Part shown: piece by piece, positions 35,562 through 44,408 of the stretch
Numbering within the stretch: the stretch's first letter is position 1
Layout of the letters: the number at the start of each line of letters is the position of its first letter
From: Candidatus Iainarchaeum sp.
GTDB lineage: Archaea; Micrarchaeota; Micrarchaeia; Anstonellales; Bilamarchaeaceae
Assembly (NCBI GenBank): GCA_028714535.1
Contig: JAQTME010000002.1
Span: 34,891-98,890 of the forward strand
Length of the DNA stretch: 64,000 bases
Reading direction: 5' to 3'
Made by a program: the position numbers and the translations under genes
Notes under the pieces: model-generated
Told to the model about the DNA's origin: nothing
What the model saw: the letters and a program-made list of their open reading frames with translations, nothing else
The model's database searches: none

Positions 35562-36797
35562 TTACTTATATATAGGGAAGCGCGAGCAGAGCTCCTCGGT
35601 CTCCTTCCTCACGCGCAGCTTCAGCTCGCTGTCGTTCGGGTTCTCTATGACCTTCACGATGAGCTGGCCTATGTGCTTCATCTCGCCCTCCTTCATGCCG
35701 CGTGTTGTGAGCGCAGGCGTACCGAGCCTGAGCCCGCTGGTCACGAAGGGCGGCCTCGGGTCGTAGGGTATCGCGTTCCTGTTGCTGATTATGCCGGCCT
35801 CCTCGAGGGCGAGCTGCGCCTCCTTGCCGGTTATGCCCTTGGGCGTGAGGTCCACGAGTATCAGGTGCGTCTCGGTCTTCCCTGCGACGAGCCGCAGCCC
35901 GTGGGCGGCGAGCTCATCCGCGAGCACCTTCGCGTTCTTCACTATCTGGGCGGCATAGGCCTTGAATTCCGGCTGGAGCGCCTCATGGAAGCACACCGCC
36001 TTCGCGGCGATGCAGTGCTCGAGCGGGCCTCCCTGCATGCCCGGGAAGACCGCCTTGTCTATCTTCTGGGCGTTCGCCTCCGGGCACATTATCATCGCGC
36101 CGCGCGGCCCGCGCAGCGTCTTGTGCGTGGTGGTCGTGATTATGTCGGCGTATTTCGCCGGGGACGGGTATGCCCCGCCGGCCACAAGCCCTGCGAAGTG
36201 GCTTATGTCCGCCATCATTATGGCGCCCACCTCGTCGCATATCTCCCTGAACGCCTTGAAGTCGATTATGAGGGGGTAGGCGGTGTAGCCGCATATTATG
36301 AGCTTGGGCTTCTCCTCCAATGCGCGCTTCCGTATCTGGTTGTAGTCGAGGGCCTCTGTCTTCCTGTCCACCGTATATGCGCACGGCCTGAACCATTTGC
36401 CTGAGAAATTGACCGGCGAGCCGTGCGTGAGGTGGCCCCCGTTGGCCAGGTCAAGCCCCATGAACTTGTCGCCTATCTCAAGGAACGCGTAGAACGCGGC
36501 TATGTTGGCGGACGCGCCAGCGTGCGGCTGCACGTTCGCATGCCCGGCGCCGAAGAGCTTCTTGGCCCTTTCTATCGCCAGTATCTCAATCTCGTCCACG
36601 TACTGGTTGCCGGCGTAGTACCTCTTTTTCGGGTAGCCTTCGGCATACTTGTTGGTGAGGACGGAGCCCGTCGCCTCCATGACCGCCCTGCTGGCGTAGT
36701 TCTCGGACGCGATGAGCCTCAGCGTCTTCTGCTGGTATTCCAGCTCCTTCTGCAAAAGTTCGTACACTGCCCCGTCAGTCTGTTTTAGATACGACAT
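35562..36797 (-). CDS. glyA: Serine hydroxymethyltransferase
   Basis: [60 protein letters not shown]. Confidence 0.97.
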   Translation of the reverse strand: MSYLKQTDGAVYELLQKELEYQQKTLRLIASENYASRAVMEATGSVLTNKYAEGYPKKRYYAGNQYVDEIEILAIERAKKLFGAGHANVQPHAGASANIAAFYAFLEIGDKFMGLDLANGGHLTHGSPVNFSGKWFRPCAYTVDRKTEALDYNQIRKRALEEKPKLIICGYTAYPLIIDFKAFREICDEVGAIMMADISHFAGLVAGGAYPSPAKYADIITTTTHKTLRGPRGAMIMCPEANAQKIDKAVFPGMQGGPLEHCIAAKAVCFHEALQPEFKAYAAQIVKNAKVLADELAAHGLRLVAGKTETHLILVDLTPKGITGKEAQLALEEAGIISNRNAIPYDPRPPFVTSGLRLGTPALTTRGMKEGEMKHIGQLIVKVIENPNDSELKLRVRKETEELCSRFPIYK

Positions 36798-36888
36798 GGA
36801 AACGGCCTCCCAGTTCCTAGATTGCGGATAACTATTAAAAAGAGAGGTGCCACCTAGATATAACTCCTTGTGAAACACCTGTTTTCAT

Positions 36889-37029
36889 GCCGACGTCGCA
36901 TAACCCGGTAGTGCGCACATCCTACCTGATGAGAATCAGGTATGAGCGTATGCCTGGAAGTCCGTCCTCTGGACGGCACCGGTGAGCGTGTTCCCCTGTG
37001 GATTGGGAGTTCAAATCTCCCCGTCGGCG
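36889..37029 (+). tRNA. tRNA-Ser(GGA), long variable arm, with two insertions (approx. 36916-36948 and 36960-36984)
   Basis: Acceptor GCCGACG/CGTCGGC, discriminator G; T-arm GGGAG-TTCAAAT-CTCCC; anticodon arm TATGC-CTGGAA^A-GCGTG with clear bulge-helix-bulge at 37/38; spliced length about 83 nt. Confidence 0.8.
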
Positions 37030-37031
37030 TT

Positions 37032-37131
37032 AGACGGGGGCGGTGGCATCAGCCACCCAACCCCCGTCGGCGAATTTTAATGAGCCGAAGGGGGCAGTGG
37101 CCGGCGTTCCGGCCGCTCAACCCCGTCGGCG
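37032..37131 (+). repeat. Two tandem GC-rich hairpins each ending in CCCCGTCGGCG, echoing the tRNA-Ser 3' end
   Basis: GACGGGGG-c-GGTGGC-ATCA-GCCACC-caa-CCCCCGTC and GGGG-ca-GTGGCCGG-CGTT-CCGGCCGC-tcaa-CCCC; CCCCGTCGGCG at 37019, 37062 and 37121. Confidence 0.75.
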
Positions 37132-37202
37132 ATTTTCCCTCCCCAGCGCCAGCCAAAACGAATATAAACATTCGAGTATTCCTACTGTCCAAGGTGATAT
37201 GC

Positions 37203-37808
37203 TTGAGGTCTTTCATGCTATTAGGGATTTTCGCGATGCTTCTCTTCGCTGGCTGTACCATGCCGGCTGTGCCGCTGATAACCAACAACCAGACGCAGCA
37301 GACCTGCCACATGGTCACGGAGCAGAAGCCTGTGACCACCGAGCAGTGCGGCGAAGTATCCACCACCGAGCAGGTGTGCGGGATACGGAAGCTGCCATAT
37401 GATGCAACCGTCCTGCCGAGGATAGACCTCTGCATACTGGACGGCATGTGCGTTGGCAAGCCGCTGTCAGACTGCCCGGCCTGCAGCAATGCGATGACCC
37501 GCTGCACCCTCATCATAGAGAACGAGGACCCGCAGAAGTCAGGGACCTGGACCGTGGGGGCCAATTACACGCTGCGCAACTCCGGCTTCAACAAGGACCC
37601 GATAACCGCGACCATAAAACCGAACGAGACGTTCGCATTCGACTTCCAGCAGATGTACGTGCCAGGCGACCCGGTCACCTCCGCCATATGCAACATATAC
37701 ATACTATCCGAGGCGACGGTGGACGACTGCCACGATGAGACGAGGACGAAGAGCGAGTGCAGGAACGTGACAACCATGTCCACGGTCCAGCGTCAGGTCT
37801 GCAATTAG
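37203..37808 (+). CDS. Cys-rich predicted lipoprotein
   Basis: LLGIFAMLLFAGCTMP lipobox then many Cys; TTG (37203) or ATG (37215) start. Confidence 0.65.
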   Translation: MRSFMLLGIFAMLLFAGCTMPAVPLITNNQTQQTCHMVTEQKPVTTEQCGEVSTTEQVCGIRKLPYDATVLPRIDLCILDGMCVGKPLSDCPACSNAMTRCTLIIENEDPQKSGTWTVGANYTLRNSGFNKDPITATIKPNETFAFDFQQMYVPGDPVTSAICNIYILSEATVDDCHDETRTKSECRNVTTMSTVQRQVCN

Positions 37809-37898
37809 TTCTCTTTATTTTTCTCCTTTTTCTTCCCTTCTCTCTGCCCTGCGACCAGTTTTTATAGCCATGCACAGATAACCACTACAGGTGGATGT

Positions 37899-38762
37899 AT
37901 GGCAGAAGCGCAAATCAAAAAAACGGACTTCCAGGCGTTATTTACCCAGGCCAACTGGTACGGCACGCTGAAAGAAGGAGTCAAAAATACCGGATTCAAG
38001 GACCAGTTCGTGGCCTTTATCCGGACCGACCCATTCCTCCAGTCGATGAAAGCCGCAGTCAAGACCCCCTCCGGAAGGGCTAACCTGGCCAAGGCGTTCA
38101 AGGACGATGAGCTCAGGGGCATCCTCCTGAAGGAATACCAGTACTACCCTGTCAGGTGGGCGGTGGGCGACCTGTACAATTCCGGCGATGGCCGGAAGGT
38201 CTACTTCGATATGTTCGCGTCCTGGGAGAACCTGGGGTCTATCCCGAAGGCCCTCCTGGACATAGTCAATGCGATGACTGGCACGAAGCTGCCTAGGGAC
38301 CAGGCACTCATCGACTGGAAGCACTACAACAAGGTTGAAAAAGAGCTGCATGCTGCAAAAGCAGACATCGACTGGTTCAAGACGGGCTTGGGTTCGGATG
38401 CGGAGACCAAAAAACTCCTGGACGGGATAAAAACCGGCCCTGGCAAGACCCGTCTGGTCGCGCTTTTAAGGACGCAGGAAATCCGGCCTGCGCTTGACGA
38501 TGTCCTAACGACGAAAGCTGGCAGGGCCGGGCTTGCACAGCTGCTTAACTCCGGTGCCGGCCGCGGCGTCCTTGGCGAAGCGATGGATAGCGCCGAAGGC
38601 ATAAACGTCGTGGGCTACATCTGGAACATGCCTGACGGCAAGACCATGATGTCTGAGAAAGGGAATGGCATAGGCCTCCTGACCACCGCAGTCATCTTAC
38701 GCCACCAGCTGACGTACAACGAGAACCAGGACAAGCTGAAGGGCACGCCTGCGCGCCAGTGA
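37899..38762 (+). CDS. Hypothetical protein with internal duplication, 287 aa
   Basis: VAFIRTDPFLQSMKAAVKTPSGRANLAKAF..RGILL and VALLRTQEIRPALDDVLTTKAGRAGLAQLL..RGVLG. Confidence 0.6.
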   Translation: MAEAQIKKTDFQALFTQANWYGTLKEGVKNTGFKDQFVAFIRTDPFLQSMKAAVKTPSGRANLAKAFKDDELRGILLKEYQYYPVRWAVGDLYNSGDGRKVYFDMFASWENLGSIPKALLDIVNAMTGTKLPRDQALIDWKHYNKVEKELHAAKADIDWFKTGLGSDAETKKLLDGIKTGPGKTRLVALLRTQEIRPALDDVLTTKAGRAGLAQLLNSGAGRGVLGEAMDSAEGINVVGYIWNMPDGKTMMSEKGNGIGLLTTAVILRHQLTYNENQDKLKGTPARQ

Positions 38763-40103
38763 TCATTTCAGCCGGCGTTCGGCCTGAAGCTCGGTGAGGA
38801 GCCTGCCAAATGCCGCACTGAATGCATCCAGGCTCTCCTTCTGGACGCCTTTACGTTCCCTGATATCCTCCCCGATACGATCCTCGCACCTCTCTACTTC
38901 TACGAATGAAGGCAATTTCCTGAGCGCTTTACTGCCTGAGGCCATGACTTTGTCCATGTGAGTCAGGTCACGGAGGAGCCGCCCGTCTCTCATGTACCAT
39001 CCTTTCCTGCTGAATACTGAAACCAAATCCAGGCGTAAACCCCAGAAGCCTTTTATCTCACCAACATCGGTTGCTGTCTTGAGTTCCGCTTCAAGCGCCG
39101 CGTGCGCCGAAACGACCTTCGCTGCCAGTTCTGCCTTTTCAGGCGCAAGCACCGGCGTGAACGGATTCCACTTCCAACAGGAGCGCGATATGGCCGCGAG
39201 CTGGAACTTCAGCGCGGTGAACTTTTCGTCGCCGACTATCTTCCGTATGGCCTGAAGGGCCGCCTCTTCCCTCCCCCGGCCGTCCTCGATTATGCGGTCG
39301 GCGATCTTCCTGATGCCGACAAGCCAGGAAATCTTCCCCAGGAATGCGTCCAATACCCGTCCGACTGTAAGCACGACTGCGAGCTGAGGGCCTGTCCTCC
39401 AGAGGGAGCCCATGAATCCCTGTATGCTGCTGAAAATCTGCTGCGGGGTGCCTATGGTCCACGGCTTCAGGACATAGCCGATTATCTTCTGGTACGCCTC
39501 GATGCTTGAATACCTGGCAAAGAACGGCCTCACCTGGCCGTAGGCCCTGGCGCAGCCGTCCGCGGCTATGCCATACTTCTTCTGGGTCCAGTATTCTATG
39601 TAGCAGCGTGAGAAATCAGTGATGAGCTCTATGGCGAGCATGGTTCCGCCGAACGCCACGGTCTTCGGCGCCTTGTCTGCGAGCTGCGCGGCGAAGCTAG
39701 TGCTGTAGCCCCCTGTGTGCGAGACCAGCTGCTCAGGGGAGATGAAAAGCTTGTCAGAGCCGCCCCAGGCAAGCCAGCCCAGCGCGGTGTCCCTGATGTG
39801 CGGTATGTGTGACAGGGCCGGACAGACTATATACCACATGCCCTGGCCGACGATGAGCGACGTCAATACGTTCCTGGTCGCCCGCGGGAAGTTCGCCTTG
39901 GCTTCGGCGACGCGCAACTGCTTGCCAAGCTCGATGACGTCCTTCTGCTGTTCCGGCGGCAGGGTCTTCGCGAAGTGGTAGATGGCGCGCCCCTTCTCCG
40001 AGAAATGGAAATTCATCCAGCGGAATCCGCTCCTGACCGGTTTCGGGACTGCCCTTTCGACCATCGTCCGCTTATATCCGGTGTTTTGGCTCATCTGTTT
40101 CAC
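38763..40103 (-). CDS. Hypothetical protein, 446 aa, possible membrane association
   Basis: Uninterrupted ORF, hydrophobic segments near LIVGQGMWYIVCPALSHI and LAVVLTVGRVLDAF. Confidence 0.55.
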   Translation of the reverse strand: MKQMSQNTGYKRTMVERAVPKPVRSGFRWMNFHFSEKGRAIYHFAKTLPPEQQKDVIELGKQLRVAEAKANFPRATRNVLTSLIVGQGMWYIVCPALSHIPHIRDTALGWLAWGGSDKLFISPEQLVSHTGGYSTSFAAQLADKAPKTVAFGGTMLAIELITDFSRCYIEYWTQKKYGIAADGCARAYGQVRPFFARYSSIEAYQKIIGYVLKPWTIGTPQQIFSSIQGFMGSLWRTGPQLAVVLTVGRVLDAFLGKISWLVGIRKIADRIIEDGRGREEAALQAIRKIVGDEKFTALKFQLAAISRSCWKWNPFTPVLAPEKAELAAKVVSAHAALEAELKTATDVGEIKGFWGLRLDLVSVFSRKGWYMRDGRLLRDLTHMDKVMASGSKALRKLPSFVEVERCEDRIGEDIRERKGVQKESLDAFSAAFGRLLTELQAERRLK

Positions 40104-40116
40104 TTCTCAGGAACCT

Positions 40117-40755
40117 TCATTCTATAGAGGGGTTGATGGCCTCTTCTATCGCTTCGAAAGAGTCCCGGGTATTTCCCAGATGATGTGTGCAATCTGCAAG
40201 CATTTTACTTACTGTTTTATGCGCACTGGTTGCCCTTTCTATAATCTTCTCTATGCCAATGCTGATGCCTGCCAGGCATGCGCAACCTACTATAACTGTT
40301 ATGCCCGTGCCTATGGCCATCCGCGTCGCCGAAAATGTGTTAAACCAGTTAAAAATCTTCTCCACATTTACAATAAAGGCGCCTATGGCCGCGATCGACG
40401 CGAGCGGCGCAGCCATCCTGATGCCATAACTGAGTATCTTGTCGTGCAGGCGTATCGGTTTTTCGTCTATCGTAGCAGTTGTGCTGGCGCTTTTAAGCTG
40501 CGTTCTCAGTTGTTTCTCTGTAGCTGCAATATCCGATGTGATCACTTTCTTTCCAGCAGCAATCTTCTCAATAACAGTCGCGCGGCTCTCGCTAAACGTA
40601 TCCTGCTCAAAGAACCTTAGCAACTCCAGGGTCTTCTTCTTGGCCGTTGGGAACTTGGCTTTACTATCTCTCATCGCCTGATGCATTGCGCTTAGCTCAC
40701 TCACAATCCAGTGCCTATTGATATAGCGTCTATTAGCAGTCGTCATATTAATCAC
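40117..40755 (-). CDS. Hypothetical protein with two TM segments, 212 aa
   Basis: MAAPLASIAAIGAFIV and AIGTGITVIVGCACLAGISIGI hydrophobic stretches between coiled regions. Confidence 0.5.
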   Translation of the reverse strand: MINMTTANRRYINRHWIVSELSAMHQAMRDSKAKFPTAKKKTLELLRFFEQDTFSESRATVIEKIAAGKKVITSDIAATEKQLRTQLKSASTTATIDEKPIRLHDKILSYGIRMAAPLASIAAIGAFIVNVEKIFNWFNTFSATRMAIGTGITVIVGCACLAGISIGIEKIIERATSAHKTVSKMLADCTHHLGNTRDSFEAIEEAINPSIE

Positions 40756-40808
40756 GTATATATACTAAATGAAACAATTTAAAAAGAGTGCTGCACGCCC
40801 TAAATCAG

Positions 40809-41669
40809 CTACTTTTCCGGCCTGTGGATGCGCTCAAGCCGTATGGCCAGGCCCTTCTTCTTTCCTGCAGCCAAATCCCTGTCGGATACCTGCGCCACTC
40901 CGACGCCTATGAACAGCCCGCCGCAGTACATGGCCACACGCTCCCCGCGTTCAACCGCCTCCATGCCCTCCACGGCAGGCGTCATGACCTGGGCGCCGGA
41001 ATAAATCGAGTTTAGCGCGCTCTCCTTTATGAACGCCCGCGGCAGGCCGATGAGCGACTCCGGCGGCCTGAGCATCTTCCTCAGCATGGACTCGTCGCCC
41101 CGGTTCTTCCACAGCCACATGGCGTCGATGACGTCCTCCATGCGCCAGGAGTCCTTCTCGCTTATCTTTCCGACGGCCGTCCTGCGCAGCTCCTCCATGC
41201 GCGCGCCGCCGCATTCCTTTCCCATGTCCTCGCACAGCGTGCGTATGTACGTGCCCGCATCAACCTTGGCCTCGAAGAGCGCGATATTGCCCTTGGCCTG
41301 AAGCAGCTTCAGCGAATGGACCGTGCGCCTGCGCGGCGCTTTCCGCACCGCGCTCATCTTCGGCGGCGTCTGCACCAGCGTTCCTGTGAATTTCGCGAAC
41401 AGCCGCCCGATGCTCTCCGGCGGCTGCCTGAACTTCATTATGCCGACGTAGGTCTTGTCCTTGCCTGCGATGTACTGGAGCAGCTTGGTAGCCCGGCCGA
41501 GCGCCACGGGCAAAACCCCAGAAACGTCCGGGTCCAGGGTGCCTGCATGGCCGGCCCTTGCCGAGCCTGTTATCTTCTTCACGAAAGTCGTTATCTCGTG
41601 GCTGGAGTGCCCTGGCGGCTTGTTGATGATTATGACGCTGTTTTTGAGAAGTTCATCTATGGCCGGCAT
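40809..41669 (-). CDS. cbf5: Archaeal Cbf5/TruB pseudouridine synthase with C-terminal PUA
   Basis: IINKPPGHSSHEITTFVKKI, GHAGTLDPDVSGVLPVALGRATKL, VDAGTYIRTLCEDMG. Confidence 0.93.
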   Translation of the reverse strand: MPAIDELLKNSVIIINKPPGHSSHEITTFVKKITGSARAGHAGTLDPDVSGVLPVALGRATKLLQYIAGKDKTYVGIMKFRQPPESIGRLFAKFTGTLVQTPPKMSAVRKAPRRRTVHSLKLLQAKGNIALFEAKVDAGTYIRTLCEDMGKECGGARMEELRRTAVGKISEKDSWRMEDVIDAMWLWKNRGDESMLRKMLRPPESLIGLPRAFIKESALNSIYSGAQVMTPAVEGMEAVERGERVAMYCGGLFIGVGVAQVSDRDLAAGKKKGLAIRLERIHRPEK

Positions 41670-41713
41670 CTGCTACCCCGTTTTCGATTCGTCTGGCGCA
41701 GTATCCGCGCCAT

Positions 41714-42232
41714 TCACATGTGATAGAATCCTTCTATCACCCTCATCGCCATGGCCAGGAGCTGCTCGGGCTTGTTCTTCCCGCCGTCCAGTACCGCGTC
41801 GAAGATCTTCTCGTCGTCTATGTCGATATTATAGAGTTTTTTGTAGCGCGCCCTGTTCTGCTCGTCCCGCTTCTTCAGGTGCGCGAGCGCCTCGGCCGTC
41901 GTCATCCCGTCGCGCTTGGCTATCCTTTCGGCGCGTATCCTGTCCGCGACCTTGACCTTTATGCGCACGTCAGCATCGACCATCCACGGTCCGAGCCACG
42001 TGGTCACGACGCAGTCGCCGGCGGCCGCCTGCTCCCTGAGCACCGCGTCGAACTTCCTGTCGATGTCCGGGTCTTTTGCAGCCCTTTCCTGGAACTCCAT
42101 CAGCGACACGCCTTCCTTCGCGGCGAGGTCCTTGAACGTCGGGCAGACCAGCCGGTAGCCCAGTTTCTTCGCCAGCAGCTCGCCGAGCGTGTTCTTCCCG
42201 CTTCCGGTGAGCCCTGATATCGCGATTATCAT
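41714..42232 (-). CDS. cmk: Archaeal cytidylate kinase
   Basis: MIIAISGLTGSGKNTLGELLAKKLGYRLV..FDAVLREQA..TTWLGPWMVDADVRIKVKV. Confidence 0.9.
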   Translation of the reverse strand: MIIAISGLTGSGKNTLGELLAKKLGYRLVCPTFKDLAAKEGVSLMEFQERAAKDPDIDRKFDAVLREQAAAGDCVVTTWLGPWMVDADVRIKVKVADRIRAERIAKRDGMTTAEALAHLKKRDEQNRARYKKLYNIDIDDEKIFDAVLDGGKNKPEQLLAMAMRVIEGFYHM

Positions 42233-43068
42233 GCCCTTTCGCCCGCCCATTTCCCCGCGTCCGCATCCTTTTTCTTCTTGCCCAGCTGGCCGATGACCCC
42301 GGATATCACCAGGCTGGCTATGAACGATACGAAGATGAACCACCAGTACGGCTGCTGTATGCGCTGCACGTTCAGCAGCGGAATCGCCATGGGCAGGTCC
42401 ACGTAGAACGACGTGCCGTTGCTGAGCACGGCCCTCACCTGGTCAGGCTTCGCCGACGGCGTGGCATAGAGCTTCACCGTCTCGCCAGGGGAATAGCTTT
42501 TCTTGTCCGTACGGATGCCTATCGGCTCCCCCTTGGGCGCCTCTGTGAAGTTGTCAGACACCTCTGCGTTGTAGGCGAACCAGGTGTAATTGGTGCCCAC
42601 GTCGGCTCCCCCGCGGACCGAATGGGCGGTGAACACCCATTTGCCGTAGTTCGCGTTCGCGAGCGCGTAGCATGCGGAATACGTGCCGTCTCCGGCAGCC
42701 GCGTCGCACCCCAGGCCGTCGTCAGTCATATTCAGGGTTATGTCGTCCTGCACGGTCGGGTCGACCTGGCCTATCACCCACATGAGCGCGAAGAACACGC
42801 CCAGGATGAAAATCATGGGCTTGAACTGGCCCATCATGACCTTGTTCATCTTTGGCAGGAATTCCATCTGCTGCTTCATGAGCTCCTGGACGCGCGCCTC
42901 GTCCTTGCGCTCCTGCGCCGTTTTCATCTCGGCGCTCAGGCGCTTGGATTCGGCCTGTATGGCCTCCATCTCGCTCTTGTCAACGAGCCTGTTCTGGAGA
43001 TACCTGGATGCGCCTGCATAGGCGAGCGCCAAAAATGCGACTAGGGCGATAAAAGTCTCAAAAGCCAT
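42229..43068 (-). CDS. DUF106/EMC3-Oxa1-like membrane protein
   Basis: LVDKSEMEAIQAESKRLSAEMKTAQERKDEARVQELMKQQMEFLPKMNKVMMGQFKPMIFILGVFFALMWVIG; next to cmk and cbf5. Confidence 0.85.
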   Translation of the reverse strand: MAFETFIALVAFLALAYAGASRYLQNRLVDKSEMEAIQAESKRLSAEMKTAQERKDEARVQELMKQQMEFLPKMNKVMMGQFKPMIFILGVFFALMWVIGQVDPTVQDDITLNMTDDGLGCDAAAGDGTYSACYALANANYGKWVFTAHSVRGGADVGTNYTWFAYNAEVSDNFTEAPKGEPIGIRTDKKSYSPGETVKLYATPSAKPDQVRAVLSNGTSFYVDLPMAIPLLNVQRIQQPYWWFIFVSFIASLVISGVIGQLGKKKKDADAGKWAGERA

Positions 43069-43124
43069 CGTTAATGATTGAATGCGGAATTATTAAATAC
43101 CTTCGGCGGCTTCTCTGGTATGAA

Positions 43125-43679
43125 ATGGCAGACTTGGATTCTCAGGCCAAGCTTGAGATCTACAAGCTTGTGCTCAGCCGGTACAAGGACCTGATAAGCG
43201 AGAAGGAGTCACGCTCCATATCCGAGATACGGCAGCGCGTCTCCCCGTACAACGACTTCATAAGGAAGATGCGCGACTCCATGGTCACGGACATGGCGCC
43301 CTACGTCTTCAAGAACCAGTTCTTCGTGGCCGCCCAGCGGGCCATGGCCTACGTGCGCAGCATCCGCACCTGCGAGTTCGCGTTCACATTCTGGATGGAC
43401 TTCGCCGAGATGGACGCCCTGAAGTTCGGCACGTCCATGGACAAGGCCATACTGCTGGCCGCGCTGCTCCGTTCCCTGGAATGCGAGGACGCGCGGGTGC
43501 TGGTGACGAAAAGGCGCAGCGCGTTCGTGAAGTTCACCTGGAACGGCGCCCCGTACCTCTTCGCGGCCGAGAGCGGCTCGCTGCTGGCCGGCGACGACTC
43601 CATGAAGGTATTCGCCGACGACCCCGTCGCCTATTCGTTCAACGACCTTGCCTACGAGAGCTACGAAGAGAACGACTGA
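43125..43679 (+). CDS. Hypothetical protein, 184 aa
   Basis: ORF from MADLDSQAKLEIYKL; transglutaminase-like fold only a guess. Confidence 0.6.
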   Translation: MADLDSQAKLEIYKLVLSRYKDLISEKESRSISEIRQRVSPYNDFIRKMRDSMVTDMAPYVFKNQFFVAAQRAMAYVRSIRTCEFAFTFWMDFAEMDALKFGTSMDKAILLAALLRSLECEDARVLVTKRRSAFVKFTWNGAPYLFAAESGSLLAGDDSMKVFADDPVAYSFNDLAYESYEEND

Positions 43680-43814
43680 AAGCCCGCGGAGGCCCCTCTC
43701 AAAACCGCATTGGCGGCGGGCTGCGTTTACGACGTTGCGGCCGTTTCGGTCTATTTAAATACCTTTCGCAGTAAATTACATCTTGTATCACAATTAAAAA
43801 GCGGGTAATGACTG

Positions 43815-44408
43815 ATGAATACTAAAACCGTAGCAGGAAAAACGCAAGCGTTTGTCCTCAAAACGCTTGTCACCAGGAGCGTAAAACCAACCGACACGCA
43901 GGTGCACCGGCTGAGCGACCTGGTCCATAGATGCAGCCTGCAATCAAGCGGAGGCGGTTTTGACCGCCTCAGGGAGGGCACCGAAACGAACCTGAAGAAC
44001 ATGGGGCGGAGAATCAGGCGTGCAAGGCGCTTCTTATCATCTGCAGAAAAAAGGATGAAAAGGCAACACATCTCACCCGAAGTCTTCATAGCAGAAACGG
44101 CCGAGGCCAGCACTGCCATATCGCTATACGATTCGCTCAGAAAAATGGTCGAAACTGCCCTGAAGACAACTGACCAGGCTTCCCTCATGCTCCTTAACGT
44201 GGCTACCGGAGTCCTGTCAGCGCGTTTTGGCGAGGCAATCCTGCTTGAGGAAAGCTATCCCCAAAGGTCGGAAATTTTGACTGCCATGGTCAAGCAGAGG
44301 ATTTCGGGCGCCTTGCGCCTCTATAATGACATTGTCTCTGAATTGGGCGATGTGCCGCAAAAGCTTGGCATCCCACTGCCAAAACGGCCTGAACAAAAGC
44401 GCGATTAG
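43815..44408 (+). CDS. Hypothetical helical protein, 197 aa
   Basis: Uninterrupted ORF, convergent with next gene with 4-nt overlap. Confidence 0.55.
   Translation: MNTKTVAGKTQAFVLKTLVTRSVKPTDTQVHRLSDLVHRCSLQSSGGGFDRLREGTETNLKNMGRRIRRARRFLSSAEKRMKRQHISPEVFIAETAEASTAISLYDSLRKMVETALKTTDQASLMLLNVATGVLSARFGEAILLEESYPQRSEILTAMVKQRISGALRLYNDIVSELGDVPQKLGIPLPKRPEQKRD

Noticed and set aside
37032-37131. Possible CRISPR-like array
   Set aside because: Only three copies of an 11-mer with hairpins between them; no regular repeat/spacer units and no cas genes seen
36942-37202. N-terminal extension of the 288-aa ORF ending at 37808
   Set aside because: It would read through the tRNA-Ser gene and the tandem hairpins; the lipoprotein start at 37203/37215 fits the signal peptide
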